DNA of 64,000 nucleotides from Fratercula arctica (lineage: Eukaryota; Chordata; Aves; Charadriiformes; Alcidae): contig CANTUZ010000002.1 in assembly GCA_947846985.1 (NCBI GenBank), positions 153,507,889 through 153,571,888 on the forward strand, given 5' to 3'. A program made the translations under genes and the position numbers. Positions 14,341 through 27,679 of the stretch are shown here, piece after piece (positions within the stretch are counted from its first letter, which is position 1; each line of letters begins with the position of its first letter). The notes under the pieces were generated by a model. It did no database searches, was not told where the DNA came from, and saw nothing but the letters and a program-made list of their open reading frames with translations.

Positions 14341-14459
14341 TATTTAATTGTATAGCTGTTGTCTAAAAGGAAAGCTATGCTATTTGATTTACTCTACTGG
14401 CACTTAAACAATACTGATTGGGTTTTATTCCCAGTGCATAATACATGGACTAAGCAGGG
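14341..14459 (+). repeat. Direct repeat, copy 1
   Basis: This 119-bp block recurs at 15293-15407 in the same orientation. Shared landmarks are ATTTAATTGTA, AAAGCTATGCT, TGATTTACT, a run from GGCACTTAAACAATACTGAT through TTCCCAGTGCAT, and TGGACTAA. The longest identical core is about 44 bp. Copy 1 has about 7 extra bases (AATACA-like) after CCCAGTGCAT. I do not recognise the unit. Confidence 0.85.
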
Positions 14460-15292
14460 CAAAGAAAAGCAGAGATTTTTATTTTGTCTAATTAAAAACC
14501 TCCTCAAATAATACAAGGAGGTTCAAAAGGTCAACTTGAACGTGAATGTTATTGAGTAGGTAGAGAGAACTTGAAAAACAAGTGATAAAGAGAAAAATCA
14601 TGAAGATCTAATCAATATAGCTAATGGAGTATTCAGCACACTCTTCAGGAGGCAGCAGGAGTTCAATCCAGCTGACTAGATATAGGTGTCCAAGTGTCAA
14701 CTTAAGCAATATTTGTTAGCTGCATAGCGCTGCCTCAAATAACCAAAACCATGTTGAATAACTTGGGACATTTATGTTAGGCAACCGAGCTGAGCCTCAA
14801 CTGAACCGCTGCATGTTGTATTGACAAAGACTTCAATTTTGTTCTCCATCAATAAGCATTTCTTATTGTTTGAGATATGCTGTCTTGCTCTGCCTGGTCT
14901 CCATCTACGACTTGAAAAGAGGACAGGTCTCCCATAGGTCTTGTACCACATCTACCAACCCCATGCATGCACCTCAGACAGCCTAAACATATCATACAGC
15001 TTTATACCTCTGTGCCTGGCAAACTCGATTGAATGTCAGTACCTATGCCTTAATTTCAGCTGCATTGCACCTTAAGTATCTCAGCTCCTGCTCTCCTTGG
15101 GGGCAGATTAGGTGCCCAAAGCCAACACTGAAAAAGGCCTGTCACTGAATTCCTCCATCCTGGAACGCGGTTTGCACAGGAATGCTGGGGGTAAGGGGAA
15201 GGAGGGGCAGTTCAATCTACCTTGTGACGTTCCTGAAAGAAGGCAAAGGCAGTGAACGGTATCGGGTGAGGGAAACCGATGCTCAGAATTTA

Positions 15293-15407
15293 CATTTAAT
15301 TGTACAGCTCTTCTCCAAAAACAAAGCTATGCTCTCTGATTTACTGGGGTGGCACTTAAACAATACTGATTGGGTTTTATTCCCAGTGCATGGACTAATC
15401 AGGACAA
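15293..15407 (+). repeat. Direct repeat, copy 2
   Basis: Second copy of the 14341-14459 block, about 950 bp downstream and in the same orientation. It differs by scattered substitutions in its first half and lacks the small insertion of copy 1. The sequence between the copies is not duplicated, so this is a dispersed short duplication or two copies of an unrecognised repeat rather than a large tandem duplication. Confidence 0.85.
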
Positions 15408-16284
15408 TATATTCTTATGATTGTATTATGTATTGTTTCTTTTACTATTTTTTTTTCCCAATTCTTTGAATCTTCAAACTTCAAATAAGTTTATGGTGTT
15501 ATCACGATGAGGACTGAAGAAACGTATGTTAAGGCATGATCCACTCATATGATGACCATTACTGCTGAAAATTGTGGGCATGACAATGTGGGGCCAGGGA
15601 AAGGTCTAGATTCTCACTCCAGCTGTGCTGGAAGCTTGCACTGGTAGATAAAACTGTTAAGAAAAGAAGAAGTGCAGAGCTTCAGTCCTTGGGCTTTCCT
15701 CATAACAGTGTGGCAATTTTTTTCTACATTGATGATTTAAAACAGGCCTGATAAAAAGAAGTCATGCTTTAGAAATTCAGGCAGTAAATAACGGATGCAT
15801 TACTAGAAGAGCAATAATATAGAGAGATAGCATACCATTTACCTCTTGCAGCCATTTAAAACAAAAGAAGCACAGTCCTAGACAAAATAGGAGTTGAAAA
15901 AATGACAGAAACCATTGCCATTAATAGCACATTAGTCTGAATGGCAGGCAACACAAGAACAGGAAGAAAACGTCATTTCAAACCACACCAAGAAATCTGG
16001 CTAAAACTAAGATGACTTTCTGGAGAGCTGTTACTGATGTGGAGACACCGCTCTTTGAAGCTGATTTTTCCATTTGGCATATTTATAGTTCAATCAAATA
16101 TTCTTATTGATTTGAGGTTGTGGTATTTTCCTTAGGAAAGGGATAATGAGAGAAGGTGTCTAGTAAACCCTCCAGAGATTTGAGCTGCCTGGATGCTGAT
16201 TAAGGCTGACACTGTTGGAATGCTGACTGTGTTGCTCTGCCTGGCTGCCCACTGTGGCATGCCTTTAAAGATCAGGTTTTAGAC

Positions 16285-16326
16285 CAATTAGTTAATTTTA
16301 ATTGTGCTTGTATTAATTTCAATTAG
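16285..16326. promoter_or_regulatory. Possible homeodomain-site cluster
   Basis: About 42 bp contains CAATTAG at both ends (16285 and 16320 regions) with TTAATTTTAATTG and TATTAATTT between them, giving four to five TAATT-type homeodomain core sites. In AT-rich DNA this can arise by chance, and no function is shown. Confidence 0.25.
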
Positions 16327-16485
16327 CCTATCAGATGCCAGAAAAGCTAAGACAGTTTTTCACTCTCATTCTAAAAATAAGTACATAAATGAATCAAGGA
16401 ATATCTCATGGAGTGTTTGTATTTGCTTCAGTGTTTTGGAAAGGAGACAAAGCATCAGTCTTCCTGGTCATAGTCACAGAGTTGA

Positions 16486-16517
16486 AATGAGACTTTAATA
16501 GAATGAGACTTTAATAG
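16486..16517 (+). repeat. 16-bp perfect tandem duplication
   Basis: AATGAGACTTTAATAG occurs at 16486-16501 and again at 16502-16517 without mismatch. This is a small recent duplication, probably replication slippage. Confidence 0.95.
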
Positions 16518-19500
16518 AAGCTAATTTTCTTGTCTCCCAGGTGATGTTTCTTTTTTGTTCGTTTCTTTACTTCCATTGCAAATTCAATAATTGGAATTGT
16601 GAATATGCTTTAAGAATTTACATCTCATTTTCAAAAGCTAGCTTTGGCACACTAGCAATGACTTTCAGAGAAACTTTGGGTCCAGGTAAATCTGTCTTAG
16701 ACAAGAACATTCAGCATCTCCTTGTCTCTCTAGTTTTTTATCTAGGTCCCTACATGGTATTTGGAAGATTCCCCTGACTCCAGTGCTTGCTCCTACCTTC
16801 CAGTGTCCTTCAAGTCTGCCGCAGTGAGGTAGCCCATGCATTTGGACTGCAGTCCTCAGCTTCTGAGTATATGACTCTTTCTGGATCAAACAGTTCATGC
16901 TGTAACGTGGACACTACCAGAAAGTCAGTGGACAAAGTCTGCTTTTCTCTGTGGGAAGATACGTAGGTGTGAAAGTGAGGCAAGTTAACTCTGGTGCTGT
17001 AAGAACACCTCCCAGGATCAAATTCTGTCTTCTTTAACATCTTACTCCACTGGTTACTGACATACTTTATCCTGCATTTTGCATGTACCGTTTACCATTA
17101 GAAATCTCATAGTGAATGACATTGCTGATATCCTGTGGATAGAGAAAATCACACTTAGACCTGCTGAATACCATGTCCCTGTAGGTGAGGAATATCTACC
17201 TTTCATTCTGCCTTAACTCCATGGACTCCTATGAAGTTAAGCCAGCAAAACTGTTCATGATGTTTAGCTCATTAATGGTCATCAAAGCAACTGAGCTTGC
17301 TTTGAGATATTTGTGTTATATCTAGTGATAAAATGTTGCAGTTTTCTTTACCCAAAGTCTGAAACATAAATCATAGCTTGAACCAAAAAAGAGTCTGTAG
17401 CATTACAAATGTACAGAACTCTCTTCTCCTCTGTGAATAGAAAAATATGGGTAGCAGTTACAAATGTTTTTTGCATACAAAGCATCTGTTTATGCTGACG
17501 CAGATTATTCTTCTCACTGATAAGTAGGTAAATAAATTTAAAAAATATAATTTTCTGCCTGGGAAGAGATTCAGTTGCAAAATACAGTAAATTAATTCAC
17601 TTACGTGGAGCTATTTCTTAAGTGGTTGTGGAAACTAGACCCGTAACTTGAAATGATGTTCAGAGCCACTAGAGGGTGTTTTGAAGACTGCTCTGCACCT
17701 GAACTTGACTCATCAGGAAGATGTTTTAACTGTATCTTCAGATTGCTGTTTAAACTACTAAGTAGAAAGTTTTTTGCTCAACTGCTGATAAATCTCAGTT
17801 ATGATAATTTCATATTTAGAAGGTTTCTCTTTTGTAATTCAAAATAACAGGGCCAAATCCTTTAAAAATCAAAGGTAGAAGCTGCAGTGCAGAAGCATCT
17901 CCAAGATAACACCAGCTGGAAAACACAAGCTCTACGGGTCCTGCACGATCCTGGAGGAAAGCTGAAGCTGATGGCCCCAGCCCCAGGCTGCAGCAGACTT
18001 GTACTTAGCATAGCCCAGCCACGGGCAAACAAAGCTGCAAATAATTTACATGGGGCTGCCAATAGCCATGACTGACAAAGAAAACCCAGTGTGTGGGAGT
18101 GTTTATGTCACACCTCTTTCCCGGAAAGCATAAGCAATAGAAAAATAAGAGGGTCATGTGCCAGATATAACTCTTGAAAGCCTCACAGCTCTGGACTCTC
18201 TATCGAGCCAGCGATACTGCTGTGTAATTTGTTCTGTGTCTGTTGTTGAAATGGGTTTGCTTAAATTTTTCATTTATCCATCCTTATTTGTTTTAAAGCC
18301 TGTGCTAAACCTTGCGCGCTTACAGAATGCACTGCCAGTAAGGTGGCTTCACTGAATATGGCCAGTATTTTAATAAATGGAATTTGTGAAGTCCTAACAA
18401 GGAAAGTTTCAGCAGCTGAGAATATAAATGTTTCAGGATGATGATGATCATAATAATAAGGTGTGAGGTAGGAGCCTGACATGCTCTAATACATGGAGAA
18501 ATAGTGAGGAACAAGTTTATGATTCCAGAAGGTATCTTTGAAGAGGGATCTAGTTCCCACACATCCTCTCCTTGTCCATGTGAGCAAAATTATGCGAGGA
18601 TGGACTGAAGCCCGGACTGAGCTCATACCAGCATGAGCTGGCTCTGGATACTTTCCCTCAGAGGAAGGGCAAGCATGTTCAGGAGATGGCATCTCACAGA
18701 GAGGCAAGCTGCCATTTGGGCCAACATCCTGGGAAATGGGCCAAGGACCACAGCTTGGTGAGAGGAGGACCACTTTAGCCAGTGGGGTTACCAACAAACC
18801 AGAGCACTGACAGCATCACGGCATCCGCTCTGGCTGAGTATACCCAGGAGATCCTGGATTGCTACTGAGCTCTGCAGATCTTGTTGAGCAAATAACCTTT
18901 TTTGGGGTTGCTGCCTAATCCACAGAACTAAAGCAACCTCAAAGCAGAGTGGGCACAGAGGATAAGTGAGACCTTTCAGAGCCCTGCACGGGATACCTTT
19001 GGGGCTATAATTTGTATTTTAGCTGTAGGTTAGGTTTTTAGTAGCTAAGATTTTCAAAGAAACAAATTAAAGCTACAGCAAACTGGTCTGAGAGCTTTTA
19101 TTTTCTCAAAGCCTTCTGTCGATTTATTTATTTAGTCTTCTCTCTCTCCTTTCTATCTTTGTGTCAGGATTAATAGGGCCTGAAAATAAGACATCAGAAA
19201 ACAGTAGTGGCAAATCTGATCTGGGTGTGATTAGCCCTTGGCTACTTGACCTCCAAACTGAAATATATACACAACATATAGATGTTACAGGAGTGTTTTG
19301 ACCACAAATAGCTTCAGATGCAGTAACATAAAACAAAGCTGGAAACCACCAGCTCATAGACACAGCTAGCACCTTTTAAAAAAATCCCTGCATTTTGAAG
19401 TACATTACCATGTAGTGGAAAAAAAAGGCTTAAAGCAACTCTTAGAGTATCACTCTGAAAAGCAAATGAAAAACATTTTACATGCCTTAAGTAAAAAATG

Positions 19501-20834
19501 TTATTCCTGTAAGCCATTTTTCACCTACTAATTTCCCTTTCATCTCTTTGTGTAACATTAGCAGGAAAAAAATCCCAACAAAATCACTTGAAGTCTAAAA
19601 GACTAGTTATAAACTATTCAATTTGGCTAAAAAAGTAATTATTCTCATGACTTTTTTTCTTTTAAAAAATATTATTTGCTTAGAATGGCTCTTGCTATTA
19701 CATTGCTAGAACAAACATAATGAAATAATGGGCCAGTTAGTGGGCTAATGTATTTTTCACTGGCTCTTTATCATCTTTCTTTAAAAAAAAAAAATGCGCT
19801 GCTGAGGATGAAATAGTATAATAAGGTTAATGAGTAAAGAAATAACACAAAACCGCTTTCATCACACTTAGCAGCTCTAAATCACAAAACAGGCGAAACA
19901 GATGCTTTGGAATGCAGCCGAGGAGTTGATCAGTAGAAGCTGATTATCTATTAATGAGAGGGTTTTAGTGGTGTACCCTGGTGTAAAAATCACTAGACTT
20001 CATTCAGGCAGCCATCAGTTGCAAAAACTATGTATATGAATCACTTGATTGATGTACAAAATTCAAAACAGATTTTCCCCAGTGCCCTATGGGCTGTCAT
20101 GCACTGATGCTCTCCTATCTGTTTATGTTAATGAAACAGGATTTTTCAGTAAGTAAATATGTGTAGTATTTAATTAAACTCACTGCTGGGCTCTGTGTGA
20201 AAATGTAGCCCCATTGTTCAGAAGTGCTATTTGACTGCCATTCTTTGTTTTCACCCCTGGTTTTCCTTCCCAGTTGCCTCCAGTCCCCTGACTAAAGAGG
20301 AGACGCGTTTGGTCCATGCCAAGACCTTGTGAGCACCAGGACGTTATGCCACTGAAAGACCGATGACAGCCCCCATCCCTGAAGACTTGCCCTTGCACTA
20401 TTACCCTCAAGCAGAAGGTGCCTTTGACTTCAATAGCAGCAGCCACAAACCCTCATGTTCCCCTCCCCGGCCCCACATTCGCAGGATTGCAAACAGGGAT
20501 CTACCGGAGAGTGAACCGCGCTGACACTCAGCAAACTGCTTTGCTCCCAACTACCTTTGGGGTCTACGCAATGACTGGGCAAACTTTGCCTCATTTGGGG
20601 ATAAACACTTCTTTTTGAAAGTGTTTCGAGACTGAATGCTTAAAAAGTTTTTGTAAAAATATATGATTAGAGCAGGAGTAAAAGCTTGTGATTCCTACTT
20701 CAAGGTCCTACATGTGGGCAGGGCAATGCAACAAAGAACTATGAAAAGACTAAAAATCAGGCTTGAGGTAGAAGCCTGTAAAATTTCCCTCATCTCAAAA
20801 AAAGATCTTATACCTTTTGTTAAAGTGGAAACAG

Positions 20835-20872
20835 TATTATTATTAATATTATTATTAATATTATTATTATTT
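20835..20872 (+). repeat. (TAT/TAA)n microsatellite
   Basis: An interrupted trinucleotide tract of TATTATTATTAA-type units over about 38 bp. Imperfect, low complexity. Confidence 0.9.
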
Positions 20873-21068
20873 CACCTCAATACATTTTTCTGCCTAATTT
20901 TTTTTTGGCATTGTCATGATTATTTTCCTGAACAGAAATAGAGCAGTTGCTGATACACTCTGCAGCACTCACAGTAAGTCTTGGCATGATTTGTGGCTTT
21001 ATTTATTGAAGAGCTGGTATTAATAGTTTACATTTATTAGTGGCTGCACACCCTTTACTGCGGCATGC

Positions 21069-21109
21069 ATTTGCAATTTAATACTGCCATGTATCAATGC
21101 TATTTGCAT
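21069..21109. promoter_or_regulatory. Possible POU octamer sites
   Basis: ATTTGCAA (21069-21076) and the perfect octamer ATTTGCAT (21102-21109) lie 33 bp apart in repeat-free sequence. A third octamer, ATGCAAAT, is at 22069-22076. Octamers are bound by POU factors. Whether these act as an enhancer is inference. Confidence 0.25.
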
Positions 21110-22049
21110 GTTTGGTATTTTATTAGCCACCAGCAGTGCTCATGCATTTTATTTAGATCATCCTATAACTTTCCCCGGCTGTTTATGGGTCTGTACATAG
21201 GAAAGGCTCAGTGTACCAGTTCTTGTCCATACATTTCCAAGAGTCCAGAAGCTGCACAGGCCATGTCCAGTTCAGATCTCTCCTCCTTTTCCTACCTGGT
21301 AAGATATTAAGGATCTTTTCCAGATTAATAGGGTTAGGAAGACTTTGCTGAATATGATCTTTTCTCTTGTGGCACCATTAATCAACTGAGAAAGCAATTT
21401 AAAGGGAATGTTGGACTCTGCTTTGTCTGTTTTGTCTGTTTTTTTCAGAGGTTCAATACAGAGGGGGGCTCAGAATCCAATTAACTGACGTTATTGGTAT
21501 ATTCATGAAGAGCTGCTCCTTCCACCATATCCTCACTAACACATAAATGAGTACTTGAGAAATCCTCCTTGCTCATGGATAAAAAAAGATTCTCAGCATC
21601 GTTCCAGATCAGTGATACAAAGCACATGACCGAGGGAAGCAGAAAAGCCACCTCCACCTATGGCTGTGCCTACACTCTGTCAATATGTATGAGAACAATG
21701 GCTTTGTTTCTACAGACAGCAGGCCTTTCCCCTAAATGAATAAAGATGCTAACAGCACGTCCCTCTCTCATGCTGCAAAAGTTCTCTTTCCTCAGAAATA
21801 GAGAAAAAAATCTCCAAAGGATATGTATTCTCTTTCTGAAAGTACAGTAAAAGCACCAGGTTTAACATTAACATCAGCTCAATTCACTTTGTTGAGTTAC
21901 TACCTTCCATCAGTTTCGGGGAGACTTTGAAAGCTGCTTGGAGATTGCTGAGCAGAGCTAGGGAAAATGCTCTGAATATTACTTGCAAAGCAGTCTTCAA
22001 ATTAAATTCCCCAAATTGCCTTTTGCTGTGTTTTTTTAATCACCTAGCA

Positions 22050-22105
22050 GCCTTGTTTATGAACCTTCATGCAAATGGCATATCAAAACATGGTTATTTA
22101 TGAAC
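22050..22105. promoter_or_regulatory. Possible octamer plus forkhead site cluster
   Basis: ATGCAAAT (22069-22076) is flanked by TTGTTTATGAACC on the left and TTATTTATGAACAAAAC on the right, both resembling forkhead cores. The region has no recognisable repeat. Function is untested and inferred from motifs only. Confidence 0.22.
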
Positions 22106-25100
22106 AAAACAAATCATCCAATCCTTCCAGTTATATAAAATGGAATATCTTTTACATACTGAATGCATTCTCTATTGCCAGGCCCTGAGTTGTCATGAGA
22201 CTGGCTTACAAGTCTTAAGACTGTGGTGATATTTTGTTTGAAAGATCATACAGTTAGTGTTCATTTTATCTGGTTTCAGAGCTCTGTAAGATTCACATTT
22301 CTAAGCTTTACCTGCACCTGTGTGTGTTGCATGTATATCGGAAAGCCAGACTCCCATAGCCCTCCGGCTCCTCAGTCATGACTCTCTAAAGATACCAAAA
22401 ATAGTGTGATCTTAATGAGGAAATCGTTAAATTTGGCAGTTTCTGAAACCTCACGAGATCTACAGCAAAACCTCCACTGATTTTTTTTACGTAGCCCAGA
22501 TTTTGCCCAATGTGAAATCAAATATTTAATTAAACTCTGCACTACAGTAAAAAAAAAAAGATGGCAAAATGAGGACACCTGTGAGTACATCTATAAAGGT
22601 TTTTGGTGCTGGATGGCCGCAGTATGCATCCAAATCTGACGTCTTGTTCTTCAAAATTCTCGTCTAACATCTAAAGCATGAAAGAGCTGAAAATCCACAT
22701 TTTCTTCTAACTCAGGCCTACATAGATTCACAGTCTAGATGATCTTCCACGAAGATAATTGAATATCTTGATGAGAACAGAGATATAATAGTCTTATCTT
22801 CTCGTTTAGGCCTGAAACAGAAAGATAACAGTAGAGGGACACTAAATAGTCATGCAATCATTAAGCTTTTCTAAAGGTCTGATTTAAATTTAGTCCCCAC
22901 ACGTAATCTTTTTATGTTACAAATACAACAAAATTTTAGCAGAGGTTTCCAGAGACCCCAGCCAGTGAAAGTATTCTCAGGTATCTCTCTCTCAGTCTCT
23001 CACCTCAAAAGTGTTTCCTATCTAACAACTGGTTTAAACATCATTGAATCTGGCACAGGAATGTGACCTACTGTGGGAATGATGATGTTTTTAGGGGAAA
23101 AAAACCTCACCAGCTATGGTGATGCTGGGCAAGAGTGGTGGGACCAGTTCTTAACAAACCCATCACATCGAGAAACAGAATTTTTTCTGCTTTTTATATT
23201 AACTTTTTGGCTAACATTATATATATAAAAAAAAGCTTACTTATGTCTTACGAGGAAGAAAAAAAGACCTGACTTTTGTTGAAGAAAAGTTCCAATTTGT
23301 TGCAAAAGAATCAGAGTGATTTGTCCATTCCTCCAACAGGATCTTGCTCTTATGACACTGAAACATCTTCAGCATGATCTTCTTCATCTTTGCTTATAAT
23401 GGGGATAGGGCAATTTGAGGCAGATATTAAAAGTACTGTGTCTTCCATGGGTCAAACCAACACCACTGGGAATGAATAGTATTTCAGAACAAATTCCTCA
23501 ATTTCTTACAAGTTGCCTGAAGTTAATACAGTGACTGAACATAGTTTTTGGTGAGTGCAAGAGAATAATCATGAATAAAGCGAGTGCATCTTGATGCGCA
23601 TATATATTACAGGAGCCTGCTTTTTTTTAACGTGTCAAAGTATGTAGGAAAAGGAGATTAAGTGAACAAGCCCGTAGATGTGTCCTTGCCTGACAAGGTA
23701 TTCCCAGTTAGGAGATGTGATCAAATTCTACTTTTGTTCAATATGTATTTATTGGAATTCTATATACAGAAACATAAAAGCATATATACACTCTGAATTT
23801 CTGTGTGTTTGGGTTGGGCCTTGAAGAATTATTTTAAGTCTAGGTGCTCTTTGATTTGAAGTAGCATGAGTCACACACACAAAAAAAGGAACAACCAACT
23901 TGTGTGCCTTTAATCTCTGTGTTCATATTGGTAAGGAAACATAAAAGGGTTATTTCCAAGAACTGCATTTCTTGAAAGAGAGCAAGAGAAAGGAAACTGG
24001 TTTAGACCAGCAGAGAAGTTCCTGTGCAGCACAGTCTCTGCCGTGAAGAGTTTGCATCTAAAATAACTGAATGATGAAACCCCACCTCTAGCACTTAAGA
24101 TCAGGAGCTCAGGTCACAGCAAGTGACATCATCAAAGGTGTCATAAGTATCTACAGGACATGACTTTGGGTCTTTGGAGTGCCTGACTAGCACTGTCACC
24201 ACAAAACTGATGAAGAGGATGCCCTCCACGCTTTGACTTCAAGAAGGAGAGACATGAGCCAGCCCAGCCCCATTAAGTGCCGAGGGCAACTTGGGATGCT
24301 CCTGACAGCTCACAGGATCATGCCCACAGGCAGGCGGTAAAGGCAGCACAAGATTAAACATCAGACTAAATTGCTTTACTTTTCTTTAACAGGAAGATAA
24401 TACAATTGCTTTTGATCCTTAAGTTTTAAAGGCTGTTGTGAAGCTTTAAAAAGAGAATCTGAGATGATGGCCTGCTGAATCACTTTATTTCCATAGAAAG
24501 AAACATACTCTTAGGTTCAGAACCCTCACTGAATCGTTCTCCTAGACTTTCCATAAAAGGTGTAGCATAATGATCTTAATTTTTAGTCTTTCTTTGAGTG
24601 GTTTTTCATCTGATAGAGAAGCTATTTTTTTAATAGCATCATGAGAAAAATTATCTCTTTCAGACTGCCTGCATTAGAGGCCAGTCCCAAGGTACCAAGG
24701 AAAAGATAGATGCTTTAAATGATGCTGGTAGCTAAGGTCCAGCCTAGATCGTGCTACCGCCTGCATCTGTCTTTACAGGGAAGAGGTCATTAGGTTTGTG
24801 AGTCAAGGCAAGGTCTGTGAGCGCAGACGTGAGCACGTCTGTGAGCAAGGGACTGGAACACATACAGAATAGATAATGTCCTCCTCCATATAACAGGAAG
24901 CTGCTGAGCATCCTCTTGTGTATTGTAGAAACTTTATCAAAAGGAATGTTCTCCATCTGGGTCTCTTGTGTACTGGCCTGTCCCCACTGTGATCTTGCAG
25001 CCATTCCTGACCAAGACAGTGGAAATATGAAGAAAACCAGCCCCTTTTTACTCAAAAAAGGGTAGATATTGGCAGAATTGGAGGAATTTTCTGATAAACG

Positions 25101-27679
25101 AGCTTCTAATCATTCAGGTAAAACCAAAACTGTTTTGTTGGGAGAGGTCAGAATTATTCCAGAAAAGTTCTCCATGTTCCAGATGGCTTAAATCTGATTT
25201 TTTTTCTGTATGATGTTCTATTTTGAGGGATGAAAAATAGTTTCTTGCGAAATTTAAATTCATTGTAATAATTAAGCAATATTAACAAAGAGTCGTCAAA
25301 GCAAAATCAAACATTTGAACAAAACCCAACTAAAATATTTTGGAACAAGTGGGCTTTTGGTTTATTTGAGATTTTGATTTGTATAGTAATTTGGGAAGAT
25401 GAACATGTGCAAAGAAGAACTTAAAACCCAAGAAAACAATTTTTTGTCCAACTGTATGAGTGTGTTACTGAATATTCCTCGCATAGTTTTTTTTTATTCT
25501 GATGGGTTCATTTCCTGTAAAACCATTCTGAGTATAATGCCAGTGGTACACAACTGGGATACACTTCGCACTGTCTCTTTCTCTGTGTTTAACCCTTGCG
25601 ACTGGTTCACTAGTCTCTTTCTTCATATTTAGTATTATCAGGTCAACCAGGAAAGCATCTGAGACAGTGTCAAACTCAGTTTTATTACAGGCTCTTTGTC
25701 ATCACAGGCAGCAGGAACTGATATGGTGCAGCTCCAGATTTCCCCAAACATTGTACAGCCACTTTCAATGATGCCAGACTCTTTTTTGAGGCTGGACCGC
25801 AGAAAGCCAAATGGCTTGACAAGTGATGTTATAACAGGATACTGCAGAAGGCATGGATCCTTTTCACTCAACCTACTCACACTATGTTTTGTGGGATGCT
25901 GAGAGCCAAACTACAAGGGACTACCAAGCTAAGATATCTGTAACCAGCAGAAATACCCTTCCTGGGGTGCTGGGCTGTAACCTCGATTCCTCCTATTCCC
26001 CACACAGAAATGAGCTCCGTTAGGCCTGGGTTTCATGAATTGGCTCTATTTCATTAGGAACCTTCCCATGGCCTACTTCCCTGCAAGGCTCACAGACACA
26101 GACAGGGTAAAATCCGTTTCAATTAATGTTGGGCGTGTGGTGTAGATGTTTGCATTCGAGCTAATTACTAGGTAGTCTTCAGAATCAATGCAGAGCAATG
26201 GGTGCCTCTACTTCATGAGTCATCTTATCCCAAGATAAATACTTAAAATAGACTAATTGCACCTTGCAGATGCCTGTTTCTCCCCATCAACTGTAGATAG
26301 AGTTTAGACAGCAAGATGTTCTAAAAGTAGACAAAGTGGGTATTGCCGGAGAAGTCTTCCAGCACTGCGCTGAAGATAGGTGGTTCTTCTGATCTGGCTT
26401 TGGTGGTACTCCAGACATAGATTCAGGCCTCACATTCCATAGTGCAGTGCACAGGGAGGTCTTCACAAAATTCTTCCATCAGAAGTTATCACAGCATGGT
26501 ATTTCCGGGACAGGTTGTAGTACATTTCCCTGGCCAGAGTGGGTGTCTCTGCTGTGCAGGTGGACTAGGTTAGAAACCTAACATGAATATGGTACTGGTA
26601 GTGTTTCAGATCTGAAGTCACTGATATTAATACCTTTTTTTGTAAAGCTTATTATCAAAAAAGTTGTTGTAGAAGTTGGAAGCCTAAGTTGAAGTTAAAA
26701 GGTTCACTTAATGTTGTGTTCTAAAAAAAAACCATAAAATGTGTGGATGAACGCATATACACACACACGAATTCTAAAGAAAAGGGTTTATTCACTGTAG
26801 CTGCCTCTATAGCTGAACTAGAGCATGATGCCTGAGGAAATGTATAGTCATGGGTTATGTTGTCTGAAGATACTTTTCCACTGAAGACTCATTTATTATA
26901 AGACCTAATATAAAATAATGAATATTTGTTTTAAGTCAAGTCAGAACCAGAACTTATCTCCCAGGGGATACGTGTAATTTTTGTGATAACTAGAAAAGAC
27001 TTTCTTTCCCTGGAGTGAACTGTACTGGATTTAGTGCTGCATTAGTAAGCTGAGCATCTAAACCGTGCTTATTGGTAATTTAGCTTCTCTTCAGCAGAGC
27101 ACTAGGGTGTTTCTTTTCTTAAGCATGCACGTAGTCACAGAGATTGATTTCAATGGAACTACTCAGGAAATCAAGATGAAAATTATTTCTGCTTATTTCA
27201 CAGGTCTAATACTTCTGATTTTAGAGGAATAAGCTTTTCTGAAAATTGGATTTTAAGACCACAGTAATAATTTTTGGTTTTACTTGTGGATCTCAAAGCA
27301 TTACATAAAGATTAGTACTAATGGAATCAATAATAGGAAAATGTAGCTGCTCATCAAAATTAGTTTTATGAGAACAAATTATGTCATTTATTTTTGGATT
27401 GAACTTGCAAATGTATAGAAGTATGTATGCTTCTTGTACGTTTAATATACCGTATACCTCAAATTACTTTCATTATACTATTTTCTATACTGTAGGCACA
27501 AGACAGGAAAAGCTTTCAGGTTTCATTTTTTGCTGTGGTTCCATAATTCACCCTTAAGAAAAGGGGTTGGTTTTATGCAGTTTAAAAAGGCTGGATCTCA
27601 CGCTATGGGTTGAGCACCTCTCACTGGGAGAAAGTTTTTGGGTGGAGGTCTCCTGTAGTCCTGATGAGTCCTCTACTGA

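Larger units (their letters stand above)
15408..27655. other. Non-coding stretch, about 12 kb
   Basis: No gene is supported. The longest frames (about 100 codons near 18.5-18.8 kb and 24.7-25.1 kb) match nothing I know and lack splice context. The minus frame at 25638-25880 is protein-like in composition but unrecognised. Small features inside (16486-16517, 16285-16326, 20835-20872, 21069-21109, 22050-22076) are listed separately. I see no clear interspersed repeat here, which is notable for its length. Confidence 0.55.

Noticed and set aside
14341..15407. The 14.34/15.29 kb direct repeats as LTRs of a small element
   Set aside because: Homology does not stop at TG...CA boundaries and the interior shows no primer-binding site or coding sequence.
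20180..20620. GC-richer patch with an 88-codon minus frame
   Set aside because: No recognisable protein and no promoter or splice logic. It may be a decayed repeat.
24020..24120. Text resembling an old amniote repeat (GTCTCTGCCGTGAAGAGTTT)
   Set aside because: Only one short block resembles a remembered repeat. Not enough to call.
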